From positions 1 through 46,910 of the forward strand of contig CAKUHP010000012.1 in the NCBI GenBank assembly GCA_934658705.1: DNA of 46,910 nt. Direction: 5' to 3'. Below the pieces are notes generated by a model. That model made no database searches. It saw nothing but the letters and a program-made list of their open reading frames with translations, and was not told the DNA's origin. The DNA comes from an uncultured Collinsella sp. (GTDB taxonomy: Bacteria > Actinomycetota > Coriobacteriia > Coriobacteriales > Coriobacteriaceae). The position numbers were made by a program, and so were the translations under genes. Below, piece by piece: positions 1 to 9,182 of the stretch. Position 1 is the stretch's first letter; every line of letters starts with the position of its first letter.

Positions 1-360
1 ACCAGCGTAGTGGCGGCGGGGAGGCACGGTGGCCATTATTCGGTGACCGGGATTGGTCAAAATTAATTGACCATTAGCGGCTAAAATCGCCCGGCGCTAA
101 CACCGGAGCTCATAGAGCGGGCGCGCGCAGAGAGGGGCGATGCCCCGCTGGCCTAGCCTAAGGGCGAAAACGGAATAGACGGACCGACCGTCCGGCTGAG
201 TCTGGGAAGAGGTGCCGGGCGGCGGGCGAAGCATGGCCACCGGACCTATCGAAACACATCTCCACCGTTCCTTCAACTGGGAAAACGGCGCCCCGGGGCC
301 AGATGGGGCCTTGGGGGCGTTCGGCTAGCTGCGGGAACGGCCTATCCGCTCAATGTGTTC
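1..360. ncRNA. Candidate structured non-coding RNA (identity unknown)
   Basis: No plausible gene lies here, yet the block is GC-rich and dense in pairing. CGGTGGCCAT at 27-36 is the exact reverse complement of ATGGCCACCG at 233-242, a 10-bp long-range helix. Inside it are a 7-bp hairpin (54-60 with 67-73, loop AATTAA), GGGGC/GCCCC near 134-147 and CGGAC/GTCCG near 180-194. CGCCCG and CGGGCG near 89 and 118 can also pair. The composition becomes AT-rich after about 360, and 361-486 shows nothing recognisable. I found no RNase P, tmRNA or SRP signature motifs on either strand. A nested rod of this size could be an actinobacterial structured RNA such as the raiA class, but I cannot confirm the class or the strand. 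Confidence 0.4.
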
Positions 361-486
361 GGCTGAGATCGGAAATCAACCCATCAGCTTCCTGAGCTTT
401 ATGCCGTGATAGAATAATTGGCTCAAGAACCTGCTTATATTAGGATTGCGCATGCGTCACAGAGGCCTAATACCAGACTAATTGGT

Positions 487-1347
487 TTATCCAACGATCC
501 TAACTGGATTCAATAGATATGAGGCCTGCGAGGCATTAAGGGAGTAACATCCAACGTGAGCCTCTCTCGCAACATCACACACGCTCTGCTCATAACTCTT
601 CGTGTGTTTTGGCGATAAATATTTTGGCGATAAATATATATTTAAAGCCGAAATACCCACTTTGCTACATTCAATGCAACAGCCTTTACCATCGCAAGGA
701 ACAATAGCCCTTATTTCCTTTTCAGAGCTCCAAATGTCTCGTTTGATATTTAAGACTTGAGCACAGAGGGTGTAATAAACATTCATTTCGCGAATGGCTG
801 TTTCGTCTTTTTCCCTATACGCTGCTTGCGCAGTAGCAGCCATATATCCAATGATTTTTGAAAAGTCTATGCGAGAAGGCTCGTAAAAAACAGGAAACAG
901 GCGTGATGGATCGACGACTTCGTATTCAACACAAATCCCGTCAGATCCATAATCAGACCACATCTTTAAATTTGAATAGTCCTCGGAAGAAAAAGAACAA
1001 ATCGCAACGCGACCCGGAAGGTCCCTAATAAAGCCCTCTATTTTTTTCGATAATAATTGAGTTGTTTTCGACTGCTCCAGTTTGCTAACATCAGAACAAA
1101 ACCCCTTGAGTTCAAACGAATCGTTTTGGTCCGATGCAGAATTGCACCATACGCGTTGATCACGAATAGTTTGCAGCCTTTCACCGAGATCTTTATCAGA
1201 AAGGCCTTTAAAAGATATGAATTTATAAATCTTTTTAGGAACCATCAACGCTCTATACTTATCAAAACCTTCAACATCACCTTCCCTTAAAGAGCTTAAA
1301 CATCTCTGTTTAAGCTCTCCGGCAGATAACTTATAGGAATTACCCAT
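487..1347 (-). CDS. DUF2971 family protein
   Basis: This 286-residue protein has the DUF2971 layout: an N-terminal YKFISF-type motif, a CSFSSEDYSNLKMWSDYG segment near the middle and a GICVEYE strand after it. The family is often found in accessory and defence-like regions, and its biochemical role is not established. The ATG is preceded by AAAGGAGA at good spacing. The gene is clearly richer in A and T than the rest of the window, which suggests acquisition by transfer. Near the C-terminus the pentapeptide YLSPK occurs twice in a row because of an exact DNA duplication. It lies 23 bp downstream of a leftward glycosyltransferase gene start region and next to the structured non-coding block. 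Family assignment is fairly secure; function is unknown. Confidence 0.75.
   Translation of the reverse strand: MGNSYKLSAGELKQRCLSSLREGDVEGFDKYRALMVPKKIYKFISFKGLSDKDLGERLQTIRDQRVWCNSASDQNDSFELKGFCSDVSKLEQSKTTQLLSKKIEGFIRDLPGRVAICSFSSEDYSNLKMWSDYGSDGICVEYEVVDPSRLFPVFYEPSRIDFSKIIGYMAATAQAAYREKDETAIREMNVYYTLCAQVLNIKRDIWSSEKEIRAIVPCDGKGCCIECSKVGISALNIYLSPKYLSPKHTKSYEQSVCDVAREAHVGCYSLNASQASYLLNPVRIVG
607..636. repeat. Exact 15-bp tandem duplication inside the DUF2971 gene
   Basis: TTTTGGCGATAAATA occurs twice without a gap (607-621 and 622-636). Because the unit is 15 bp the reading frame is kept, and the protein reads YLSPKYLSPK. It looks like a recent slippage event, or a contingency repeat that changes length by five residues. 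Confidence 0.9.
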
Positions 1348-1370
1348 TGAGACAATCTCCTTTTAAACAA

Positions 1371-2399
1371 TTAAACGAATCGCTCAACGCAGGCTTTTAG
1401 CCCACGGGTCGCAAGATACAGACGTGCGGCATTAACGATTGAGATCTTCGACCCGATCGTCAGTTTGTGTGCAACATGACGAACGCCCCCCTTAGCAGGC
1501 AAACTAGTCCAGCCTTGGCCCAAATGCCCCGCGAACTCATCCCTAACGCGAGCAGTAATCGCACTGTAATCCCCTGCATCCAAGCGCGCAAGGTCGAACA
1601 CAACCAAATCCAAAAACCACGTGACAAGATCTCCGGGACACAGATTCAACAGCCCTCGCTTGCCCCAGCGCTCCAGCACTTCATGAAGCACCAGCAAATG
1701 GGCGTCGACCTTGTCCATGCGCTTGGCGCCGGCGTTAAAAACATGTGTCAGAGACCTCTCCTGCATCACGTAGTGGTACAACTTGTCGCGCTCGACGACC
1801 GTCTTGGCAGACAGCGGATACGATTCAAACTGGAACACAACGTCCTCGGCAAATCGGACATTTTCGGCAAAACGCAGAGATTCACGCTCAATCAGCTCGC
1901 GAGAGTATGCCGCACGCCATACATAGGGTTGTGCATTAGCAGAAAACAGTAGCCCCGAATCAAATGGCTCAAACGCACGCGCTTCAGGAGAAAGCAGTTG
2001 CTTGATGCGCTTCGAGGCCGACTCGGCAGGCTCGCACTCGGCTCCAAACACAACAATCTCGGGATGTTCCTTAGCAAACGTATCGACCAAGAACTCGGCA
2101 AGATTTGGCTCGACGTAATCGTCCGAATCAACGAAATCGACAATGTCGCCATGCGCAACATCCATGCCAGCATTACGAGCAGACGAAAGTCCGCCGTTAG
2201 GCTTCTCGACAACACGTATGCGAGAATCTTTGCACGCATACTCACCAATAATCGCTGCGGAGTCATCCGGCGAACCATCGTTTACAACAATAATCTCGAT
2301 ATCCGAGTATGTCTGACCCAAAAGAGAATCAAAGCAACGGGGCAGGAAATCCTGAGTGTTATAAACGGGGACGATGAATGAGACCTTCGGACTTGCCAT
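1371..2399 (-). CDS. Glycosyltransferase family 2
   Basis: This 342-residue protein is a GT-A fold family 2 glycosyltransferase that should transfer a sugar from a nucleotide sugar to a growing surface glycan on the cytoplasmic face. It opens with KVSFIVPVYNTQDFLPRC, followed by the VVNDGSPDDS nucleotide-binding segment, an SSARNAGMD loop and the DSDD metal-binding motif near residue 90. I chose the ATG at 2399 because AGGGGAG sits just upstream and the family domain starts at once. A longer reading would add about 50 residues unlike the family. It begins 7 bp after the stop of another family 2 glycosyltransferase, so the two are probably co-transcribed and act on the same polymer. The sugar specificity cannot be read from the sequence. 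Confidence 0.88.
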   Translation of the reverse strand: MASPKVSFIVPVYNTQDFLPRCFDSLLGQTYSDIEIIVVNDGSPDDSAAIIGEYACKDSRIRVVEKPNGGLSSARNAGMDVAHGDIVDFVDSDDYVEPNLAEFLVDTFAKEHPEIVVFGAECEPAESASKRIKQLLSPEARAFEPFDSGLLFSANAQPYVWRAAYSRELIERESLRFAENVRFAEDVVFQFESYPLSAKTVVERDKLYHYVMQERSLTHVFNAGAKRMDKVDAHLLVLHEVLERWGKRGLLNLCPGDLVTWFLDLVVFDLARLDAGDYSAITARVRDEFAGHLGQGWTSLPAKGGVRHVAHKLTIGSKISIVNAARLYLATRGLKACVERFV

Positions 2400-2406
2400 A
2401 ACTCCC

Positions 2407-3510
2407 CTATTTCTTAATTGCATCCAGAACGAATGCGGCAACCACGCCCGGGCCGCCGACGCGCGCATAATGCTTCGCGCGGCCCATCGCGCCGGCACCA
2501 GCAAAATCCGAAGACTCAGCCAACCACTTTTGTGGATCGTCAACAATAGCCTTCAGGTTCGCTCGCTTCCACGGCTTGAGGTCCGTTAGTTCAAACTCAC
2601 CGGCCTCAAGCGCTCCGCGGAACTCCTGGGCCATACGGTCCAAAAACTCGGCGTAAAACTTGGGATTCAGGCGAATGTAACTCCACATATATGAATCGTA
2701 TTTAATGATATTTGCGAACTTAAGCAGCTTGGCAACATCGTGCGAAGAGTGCGACTCAGCGTAATCCTCGACAATCCAGCGATGAATCTCGGCGTATTCA
2801 TCGTTAACGCAATGAACCTTATTGGGCGAATTGACTGAGGACCCTTCGTTGTCCTGCCGATATGAAAGAACCGAATCGTGCAGGTAAACCGCAGTATCGG
2901 CAAGGGCAAACACTTTAAAGGTAAATGAGGCATCCTGAAACGCAGCTCCAGGCGTCGGCAAGAATCGGATGTCATTGCGGTTCAAGAAGTCGCGACGATA
3001 AACCGCAGACCAAATCGACGGTTTAAGCGAGAAGGCATCAATGGTGTCACTCGGACAAACCGGCTTGTTGCAATCCTTAGACTTAAAGAGCTCCATCAGC
3101 TCTCGGCGCTCCTCGTGCTTTGACCAATACAGGTCAAAGTTCGCCTTTGCAAAATCGGCGCTAAAACGCTCAGCAGCCCCCACAAGTTTCTCCAGCGCAT
3201 CGGGGGCCATAAAGTCATCGGACTCCAGAATGCCCACGTATTTGCCGCGAGCCATCTCAAGCCCGCGATTCATCGAGTCACCATAACCGCTGTTGGCCTT
3301 GTCGATCATCTTCACGCGTGCGTCGCGATCCATGTACTCACAGATAATCGCGGGTGAGCTATCGATCGACCCGTCGTTAATGCAGATGATTTCGATGTCC
3401 TCGAGCGTCTGTGTCAGGGCGGAATCGAGACACTCGCGCAGGAAGCGCTCAACGTTATAAATGGGGATAAGCAGCGACAGAACGGGGCTGCCAGAGGAAT
3501 TAGTAGACAA
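2407..3510 (-). CDS. Glycosyltransferase family 2 (TTG start)
   Basis: This 367-residue family 2 glycosyltransferase carries LSLLIPIYNVERFLREC at its start, IICINDGSIDSS for nucleotide binding, and ESDD as the DXD-type motif near residue 100. The start codon is TTG, placed five bases after AGGAG. No in-frame ATG lies in a better position. The C-terminal half contains a helical region typical of wall- or capsule-associated enzymes of this group. It is the first gene of a leftward pair with the glycosyltransferase at 1371-2399. The acyltransferase at 3622 points the other way, so the 111-bp gap at 3511-3621 should hold divergent promoters. It likely makes a surface polysaccharide; the exact linkage is unknown. 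Confidence 0.87.
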   Translation of the reverse strand: MSTNSSGSPVLSLLIPIYNVERFLRECLDSALTQTLEDIEIICINDGSIDSSPAIICEYMDRDARVKMIDKANSGYGDSMNRGLEMARGKYVGILESDDFMAPDALEKLVGAAERFSADFAKANFDLYWSKHEERRELMELFKSKDCNKPVCPSDTIDAFSLKPSIWSAVYRRDFLNRNDIRFLPTPGAAFQDASFTFKVFALADTAVYLHDSVLSYRQDNEGSSVNSPNKVHCVNDEYAEIHRWIVEDYAESHSSHDVAKLLKFANIIKYDSYMWSYIRLNPKFYAEFLDRMAQEFRGALEAGEFELTDLKPWKRANLKAIVDDPQKWLAESSDFAGAGAMGRAKHYARVGGPGVVAAFVLDAIKK

Positions 3511-3621
3511 ATGTGCTCCTTAGGAATTACCTGTCGTTAATGGTATCAAAGGGTCGTATCGCCCGCGGGCGTTTATATAATCTATGGAGCCCACAGAGGC
3601 GAACGGGAACGAAAGGAAGTC

Positions 3622-4767
3622 ATGGCGCCTAAAGCCACACGCAACACCTCCATCGAAGCGCTGCGCTTGGTCGCGGTCGCCGGGATCGCCATATTCCACA
3701 CGTTTCAGTGGACCTTCCAGGCCGTCTGCACCGGCGTACCGGAGTACGCAACGCTTGCCGCCTTCCCCTATTCCGGTGCGCTCGGCTCTATTAACTTGAT
3801 GGGCTGCTGGGCCAACGAGGTCTTCTTTATGATCTCGGGATACTTTCTTATTCCCTCGGCGGTACGCGCTCTCCAAAACGGGTCATCCGTGCATGACCTT
3901 ACGTGCAAATCGCTTGCTCGCTTAAAGAAGATCGTCTTTCCAACGCTGTTTTATTGCGCTGCCTGCCTGCTTGTCTCGATGTATATCTATCCCCTGCCAG
4001 AAATCTCGCTGCACGAGATTGGCTGGCTCACCTTGGGGATCGAGTTTATCTGGGTCTACGCAGCATCCGTACTGCTCGTGCCGGCCATCGTGCTGGCAAG
4101 AAGGCAAATCGGCAGCAAAAGTGCTCCGTTTGTCGTAGTGCTCCTCGTGCTCGCAACATTTGGAATCAACTGTTACATCGCGGCCACGGCAAACGAAGCG
4201 GCCGGTATCGTTTTATGGCGCAAACTCATGAGCGCGATCACCTATCTCGTGGCTTTTATTGCAGCCGGCGAGATGCGCTTCGCTCTCGAGCATTGCAATA
4301 AAACATCCGCGGCTCGAAAATCCAAATTTGTACTGATCGGGTTCACCGGCGTCGCCATTACGATCGAGCTCCTATTGTCGGCAAATAGCCAGTACGGCGC
4401 GCTCTGGATGCTCTCTTATAAGTCCACTTCCGTCATATCCTTCATCTTGGCCGCTGCATCCGTTGCCGCCGCAGCGCTCCATCAGCCGCGCCACAAAGCC
4501 TCGGCCGCAGACAAGGCAATCACATCTTTCGCCGCGGGAACGCTGGGGTTCTATGCCGTACAGTCGTTCACCTGCAATGTTTGGCGGCCCATCTTCGACA
4601 ATGCAATCTATACCATGGCAGCCGGCGTCCAAACGGGAGCACCCAATCCATCCGGCGCCATCCTGCTCGGAATCGTTATGAGTCTCTGCTTGGCGTTCAC
4701 CCTGCTCATCATGGATATCATTCGCAGGGCGGCGGTCGACGCCATCAAGGCTCGCATGAACGGCTAA
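3622..4767 (+). CDS. Acyltransferase family 3 membrane protein
   Basis: This 381-residue polytopic protein resembles the acyltransferase 3 (OafA/WecH) family, which moves acetyl or similar groups onto extracellular glycans. It begins with the family's N-terminal region (residues 5-30, ending in FHTFQWTF, where the family usually has a catalytic-type His). An NEVFFMISGYFL segment follows near residue 70, the counterpart of the family's FFVISGFFL. About ten hydrophobic segments can be seen. AAAGGAAG lies seven bases before the ATG. The stop overlaps the stop of the convergent membrane gene at 4764 by four bases. Its place among glycosyltransferases suggests it decorates the same polymer. The substrate is not predictable. 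Confidence 0.8.
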   Translation: MAPKATRNTSIEALRLVAVAGIAIFHTFQWTFQAVCTGVPEYATLAAFPYSGALGSINLMGCWANEVFFMISGYFLIPSAVRALQNGSSVHDLTCKSLARLKKIVFPTLFYCAACLLVSMYIYPLPEISLHEIGWLTLGIEFIWVYAASVLLVPAIVLARRQIGSKSAPFVVVLLVLATFGINCYIAATANEAAGIVLWRKLMSAITYLVAFIAAGEMRFALEHCNKTSAARKSKFVLIGFTGVAITIELLLSANSQYGALWMLSYKSTSVISFILAAASVAAAALHQPRHKASAADKAITSFAAGTLGFYAVQSFTCNVWRPIFDNAIYTMAAGVQTGAPNPSGAILLGIVMSLCLAFTLLIMDIIRRAAVDAIKARMNG

Positions 4768-6104
4768 GCGTCCTTCTGACTCCGCAAGCCACGAAGCGCA
4801 CACGCGCCCGATGCAAATAACATCGCAAAGGCAATCGCCCAGTTCTTGCAGCCAAATACCGGAATGTGAACAATCGCATGGTCATGCATAACGACGAAAT
4901 AGCCCAGAACAACAACCAGAGGCTGTGTCATGAGTAGCGATTGGATTAATGCCTCGCGACGACGACCGTCTTGCGCGCCGCCCAGTATCGAGCAAATGAT
5001 CACTCCAACCCAAATCGCCAATACAACCACAAACGAAATAAGGCAGACGACGTTCGAGAGCATCGCATAGCCGGCAGTTGAGCAGATGGCAAACAGCTGT
5101 GGGCTCATGCAGTAAAAATCCTTCAAAATCTGAGGCCAATCAGCTTGGGGCAGCAGCGACGAGGACCCATGCGCGGACCAAAGGCCCATCTCGCCCAGAA
5201 CGTTCGAAAAAACCTCGTTCCAGCCCAATACAAACGCCGCGACAACCCATTTCATCGCCCAGGTAAGCACAAACGAAAGACCAAACCCAAAGAGTGCCTG
5301 CAACATCGTGACGACGCAACGCTTGGGGCGCTCGTCCTCGGGGAGCGCAATAAAGGCGAAAAAACAGTGCAGAGCGACAACTGCGGCAGGAATCGTTAAA
5401 AAGTCAAGAAACGAAAACACAGCGCCCGTCGCTATCGACCAAAGGACAAGGCGGCTTGTGAAAACCCGTGCGTTCGGGGCCGAGCCCAAACGAAGGCTCA
5501 TGCAAGACATCATGATGAGCGCCACAAAGAACGAGATGCACAGCAACAGATCACCGATAAAATTGAAAAACAGATTGGTCGAGAACAACAGGATTACAAG
5601 GAAGCCGAACGTCAATGGCTTTGAAAACCGTTTACGCAAGGCAACGTAAGCGCAAGCGGAGCCGGCAACCGCCAGAGCAGCTGCGGGCGCCACGACAACG
5701 TCGATACCGCCAATTAACAGGCAGAGATTCGTAAGTAGCTGCCATCCATGCCAATACCGGTAGTACTGCTGATGCGTAATCCCGCCGTCTTTCGCAACGT
5801 CATCAATCTCGGCAACGGCCATCGTCTTAAATGGAGAACCCTGATCCTTTTGCTGCGCAATCTCCAAGATAAAGCGATTGTTGTCAAAGCAAACGGGACC
5901 GGCAAATACGCGGTGGTCGTAGACATACATATCGGTCAGCAGGGTCGACGACTCCGATGCCTGCGCGCGCGACGCAACAACGGCCCGGGGAAGGCAATTC
6001 GCCGCGGTGTTGCTCAGGACAAAGACCAGTTGAAGGACCAAAAACAGCAAGAGCGACTTTGCGGGAAGGCTATCGGTAAAAGAGGCTAAACGAGTTTTAT
6101 TCAC
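4764..6104 (-). CDS. Polytopic membrane protein, possibly GT-C type
   Basis: This is a 446-residue integral membrane protein with one N-terminal helix, an external loop of about 85 residues (rich in charged and aromatic residues) and then roughly nine further helices. That arrangement is common among lipid-linked-sugar transferases of the GT-C class and related polymer-assembly proteins, but I see no diagnostic motif, so the function stays open. I chose the GTG at 6104 as start because the first helix follows within about 20 residues. An ATG further upstream would add an unlikely Arg-rich and His-rich segment. The ribosome site is weak (GGATG). It converges on the acyltransferase with a four-base overlap of the stops and lies in a surface-glycan cluster. 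Confidence 0.65.
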   Translation of the reverse strand: MNKTRLASFTDSLPAKSLLLFLVLQLVFVLSNTAANCLPRAVVASRAQASESSTLLTDMYVYDHRVFAGPVCFDNNRFILEIAQQKDQGSPFKTMAVAEIDDVAKDGGITHQQYYRYWHGWQLLTNLCLLIGGIDVVVAPAAALAVAGSACAYVALRKRFSKPLTFGFLVILLFSTNLFFNFIGDLLLCISFFVALIMMSCMSLRLGSAPNARVFTSRLVLWSIATGAVFSFLDFLTIPAAVVALHCFFAFIALPEDERPKRCVVTMLQALFGFGLSFVLTWAMKWVVAAFVLGWNEVFSNVLGEMGLWSAHGSSSLLPQADWPQILKDFYCMSPQLFAICSTAGYAMLSNVVCLISFVVVLAIWVGVIICSILGGAQDGRRREALIQSLLMTQPLVVVLGYFVVMHDHAIVHIPVFGCKNWAIAFAMLFASGACALRGLRSQKDA

Positions 6105-6237
6105 AGGGCATCCAAACAGAAAAAATCGCGTCCATGGAAATCGGCACCTATGTAATACCACAATGCGCGCATGCAATCTCGCTACGCCCACACGTCAACC
6201 AGGCTTGTAGCAAACGTTCTTGGTGATTAGCGGAACA

Positions 6238-6268
6238 TTGCCCGTGGGCGCCCGCCTACGCTTACAAT
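6238..6268 (+). promoter_or_regulatory. Candidate promoter for the glycosyltransferase at 6343
   Basis: TTGCCC (6238-6243) and TACAAT (6263-6268) are separated by 19 bp. The expected start of transcription falls at about 6274, inside a perfect palindrome. This supports the downstream ATG at 6343 as the true start. Confidence 0.45.
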
Positions 6269-6272
6269 AGTA

Positions 6273-6288
6273 GTGTCCCATGGGACAC
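6273..6288. promoter_or_regulatory. Perfect 16-bp palindrome, probable operator
   Basis: GTGTCCCATGGGACAC is a perfect dyad beginning four bases after the -10 box. This is where a dimeric repressor would block transcription of the glycosyltransferase gene. The regulator is unknown. Confidence 0.5.
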
Positions 6289-6342
6289 ATTGTTTATTCC
6301 GCAGGGCCGATACGCTGCCCACGCGAAAGGATATTCTCGTTC

Positions 6343-7362
6343 ATGACTTCCACCCTTCCCGCCCCCATCGATAAGCTCGCCATCGTCGTCGTTACGTACA
6401 AGCGCCAGGAGCTCTTGACCAACTTGTTCGACTCTATGACCGAGCTCACGGCCGCGCCTTGGCGCATCGTGATTGTCGATAACGAGAATTCGCGCGAGAC
6501 TGAGGCCATGTGTTCCGCGTTTAACGAGCGCTTGGCCAACCTGTGGGGCATTGACGCTGACCAGCCCGACGCACAGGGGAGCACCGACCGCGTTATCTAT
6601 GCTCCGCAGCTCGAAAACGGCGGCGGCGCGGGCGGCTTTTCCGCCGGCACCAAGTGCGCCTATGACCTGGGCGCCCAGTGGTTCTGGGTGATGGACGACG
6701 ATGTGCTCGTTATCCCCGAGGGCATCGAGCGTCTTGCCAAGTGGACGGATCGCTACGACGTCATTCAGGGCTCTCGCCTGGACTTCGATGGCGGCGCATT
6801 CTTCTGGCAGTATCAGCTCATCCTTTCGCTCGGCATCCCCAACCCCATCGCCAAGTGGGACCTGGGCCCCGAGGGCTATCGCGCCATGAACCAGCTATGC
6901 TTTGAGGGCGGCCTGTTCTCGCGCCGCGTGGTCGACAAAATCGGCCTGCCCGACGCGCGCTTCTTCATCTATGGCGACGACGCCTGCTACGGCTATGTCG
7001 CCAGTCAGCACTTCCCTGCCGCCGTGGTCGCCGACGTGGTGCTCAAGCGCGCCCGCGCCGTCTCTAACTGGGACATCGCCGGCAAGCGCCAGCTCAACTC
7101 CACGAGCGACACCAACCGCTACTACATCATGCGCAATCGAGGCTTTTTGGCCCGCTACATGCAAATCTACGGCGACTATCATCCCGTGCTGTTCCGCCTG
7201 GGCAATGCCGCGACCTTCTGCAAGGAATTCATTCGCCTGGCTGCAGTCGATAAGTGCTTTAAGACCGGCATCCCGGCGCTGCGCCGCGGCATGAAGGACG
7301 CCCGCAAGATCATCAAGGATCCTGACTGGAAGCCCATGCCGCCCATGAAGGACGCCGAGTAA
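6343..7362 (+). CDS. Glycosyltransferase family 2, rhamnosyl/galactofuranosyl-transferase-like
   Basis: This 339-residue protein belongs to the COG1216 branch of family 2 glycosyltransferases, which includes rhamnosyl- and galactofuranosyl-transferases. It has the opening strand LAIVVVTYKRQELL, the segment ENGGGAGGFSAGTK, and WFWVMDDDV, whose acidic run is the metal-binding DXD motif. FIYGDDACYGYV near residue 205 resembles the catalytic-base region. I chose the ATG at 6343 because GAAAGG precedes it and the upstream ATG at 6280 lies inside a palindrome at the predicted transcription start. It is transcribed alone, away from the leftward membrane gene, with its own promoter. It probably adds one residue of a wall polysaccharide at the inner membrane face. 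Confidence 0.85.
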   Translation: MTSTLPAPIDKLAIVVVTYKRQELLTNLFDSMTELTAAPWRIVIVDNENSRETEAMCSAFNERLANLWGIDADQPDAQGSTDRVIYAPQLENGGGAGGFSAGTKCAYDLGAQWFWVMDDDVLVIPEGIERLAKWTDRYDVIQGSRLDFDGGAFFWQYQLILSLGIPNPIAKWDLGPEGYRAMNQLCFEGGLFSRRVVDKIGLPDARFFIYGDDACYGYVASQHFPAAVVADVVLKRARAVSNWDIAGKRQLNSTSDTNRYYIMRNRGFLARYMQIYGDYHPVLFRLGNAATFCKEFIRLAAVDKCFKTGIPALRRGMKDARKIIKDPDWKPMPPMKDAE

Positions 7363-7388
7363 CCAAAACGCTTTCGGCAGCTCGCCCT

Positions 7389-9182
7389 CTACAACCGCTG
7401 CCACACCACGGACACACGATGCCCATCAAAGCCAAAGCCCCAGCGCATACGGCCAACGCCGGGCCGCGGCACGCGAATCTCGTCAATGCCGTCGCGCTCT
7501 ATGTCAAGTAGCGCCTGCACGGCCAGCAATTCCAGCCCTAGCGCATCCACATCGGGGTCATACATCATATTGATCGTTATGAGCGGACGCTTATCAAGCA
7601 TGCCGAGAGTGTCGGCAACATCAAACACCCTCCCCGTGGGGAACACCTGGATATCCCAGCGATCGGCACCGCGCTTTCTGCCGGACAACGGATTGGCGTA
7701 GCCGGGCAAGCCAAAGCAGAGCCCTTGCAACAACAGGTGATAGGGCAGCGGGGAATCCGCCTCGGCCGTACCAGCACCCGCATCGCCCAAGATTCGGCAC
7801 AACGCCCGCCTCACCGTATCCTCGTCACCGCGGCACAATCCATCGCGAAACTCATCAACGTCCCGCGCATCCTCGGCGGCGCACTCAAACCATTCAATTA
7901 TCACGAGGCGCAGCGCCTGGCGAAGCTCGCCATTGGGCAGACGCAGAGCACGCGAAAGGGCACCGCGCTCCGGCTCCCCAGTCTCATCCGTTGTCAAAAA
8001 GCCAGACAGGTAGAGCGCAGTCCAAATATCATCAGGCGACTCAGCCTCTTGCCCTGCAGCGTTCAGGTCCAGAGGAGCTTCGACGCAACCATGAGGCTCG
8101 AGCAGGTCGAACAACACCGACAGACGATCCAAGTTCCAATCGCCCATAACGCTGCTCAGACAATCAGCGTATCCATAGAGATCCGTTCGCGTGGGCGGCA
8201 TGCATCCGCGATCCATATAGCCGATCAAGCGCCCCGGATTTTCGCAGTAAAACTCGCCAAACCGGTAGCCTTCGAGCCATTCACACGCTTCGTCCAGACA
8301 ATCCTTGTGACCGGCGCGCCCCAACAACGCCTGGCATTCGGCATCCGAAAAGCCAAACCAACGATCGCACCAGGACGAAAGCGGAGACGCCATGCGAAAC
8401 GAGCAGCCAGTCCGCGCCAGCGCCGCCTCTGCAGGCCCGGGGCGCTCGCCCATCAGGCAAGCCAATCGCAGCGAATCGCCTGCCAAGCCAATGGCATTAA
8501 AGAGCATGCGTTCTAGCAACTCTGCCGGAGAGACGTCATTGCCGCGCTTTGTCACTGCGCAATTCGACCACGCCGCATCGTAGTCATCAACGAGCAGCAC
8601 AACCTGTTCGTCGCAAGCCATCTCCAGCAACTCGATCAGAACACCAAGCACGGCATCGGTTTCATCGGGGCTCGCCACGCCGCGTGCAACACGCTCGACA
8701 TGGCGCACCTTACGACTCGGTAAGTCCGGCGCTGCCAGCAGCGGCAGCAAACGAGCACACTCATGGGAGACGGCATCGCGCAGGGCCACAGCAGCATCGG
8801 CGCCACGCTTTGCGGCGGAGGAAAAGTCCAGCATAATCACGGGGTAGCATGCATTCTCATCACGATAGAGTCCCTCTTCGGCGTCCCAAATCTGCGTGCC
8901 GACAAACATCCCGGGGTCCGCTCTCCCGATCACCGGGCACTCCAAAAACGCCTTGAGCATCGACAGGTTCATGCTCTTGCCAAAGCCCTCGGGGCGGCAA
9001 CACACCACAACGGATGCGTCACAATCCAAAACATCGGCAATAAACATAGTCTTATCGACCAACATGCACCGATTAACTGCCTTGGCAAAATCGTGCACGC
9101 CGACAGGCAAAACCGCATCGTCTGCATGATTGATCAGTCGCACATCAATGCCGGTTTCACCATAATTCACCTGTTCAGACAC
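7389..9182 (-). CDS. AAA-ATPase-like / PD-(D/E)XK-type protein
   Basis: This 597-residue protein matches the AAA-ATPase-like family (PF09820 type). Residues 25-65 contain LPVGVHDF, a VDKTMFI segment and a P-loop-like stretch, RPEGFGKSMNLSML, where the usual family form is RPRRFGKT. The C-terminus (about 525-597) resembles the degenerate PD-(D/E)XK nuclease-like domain often joined to it, including the ALLDIERDGIDEIRV helix and a terminal GFGFDGHRVSVVW strand. The biological role is unknown, though the family is abundant in gut anaerobes and often multicopy. The start is GTG, supported by GGGAGAAG nine bases upstream. It converges on the glycosyltransferase that ends at 7362. The catalytic acidic residues of the nuclease part are not clearly complete. 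Confidence 0.72.
   Translation of the reverse strand: MSEQVNYGETGIDVRLINHADDAVLPVGVHDFAKAVNRCMLVDKTMFIADVLDCDASVVVCCRPEGFGKSMNLSMLKAFLECPVIGRADPGMFVGTQIWDAEEGLYRDENACYPVIMLDFSSAAKRGADAAVALRDAVSHECARLLPLLAAPDLPSRKVRHVERVARGVASPDETDAVLGVLIELLEMACDEQVVLLVDDYDAAWSNCAVTKRGNDVSPAELLERMLFNAIGLAGDSLRLACLMGERPGPAEAALARTGCSFRMASPLSSWCDRWFGFSDAECQALLGRAGHKDCLDEACEWLEGYRFGEFYCENPGRLIGYMDRGCMPPTRTDLYGYADCLSSVMGDWNLDRLSVLFDLLEPHGCVEAPLDLNAAGQEAESPDDIWTALYLSGFLTTDETGEPERGALSRALRLPNGELRQALRLVIIEWFECAAEDARDVDEFRDGLCRGDEDTVRRALCRILGDAGAGTAEADSPLPYHLLLQGLCFGLPGYANPLSGRKRGADRWDIQVFPTGRVFDVADTLGMLDKRPLITINMMYDPDVDALGLELLAVQALLDIERDGIDEIRVPRPGVGRMRWGFGFDGHRVSVVWQRL

Noticed and set aside
1..360. RNase P RNA, tmRNA or SRP RNA
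   Set aside because: The conserved cores of these RNAs are not found on either strand.
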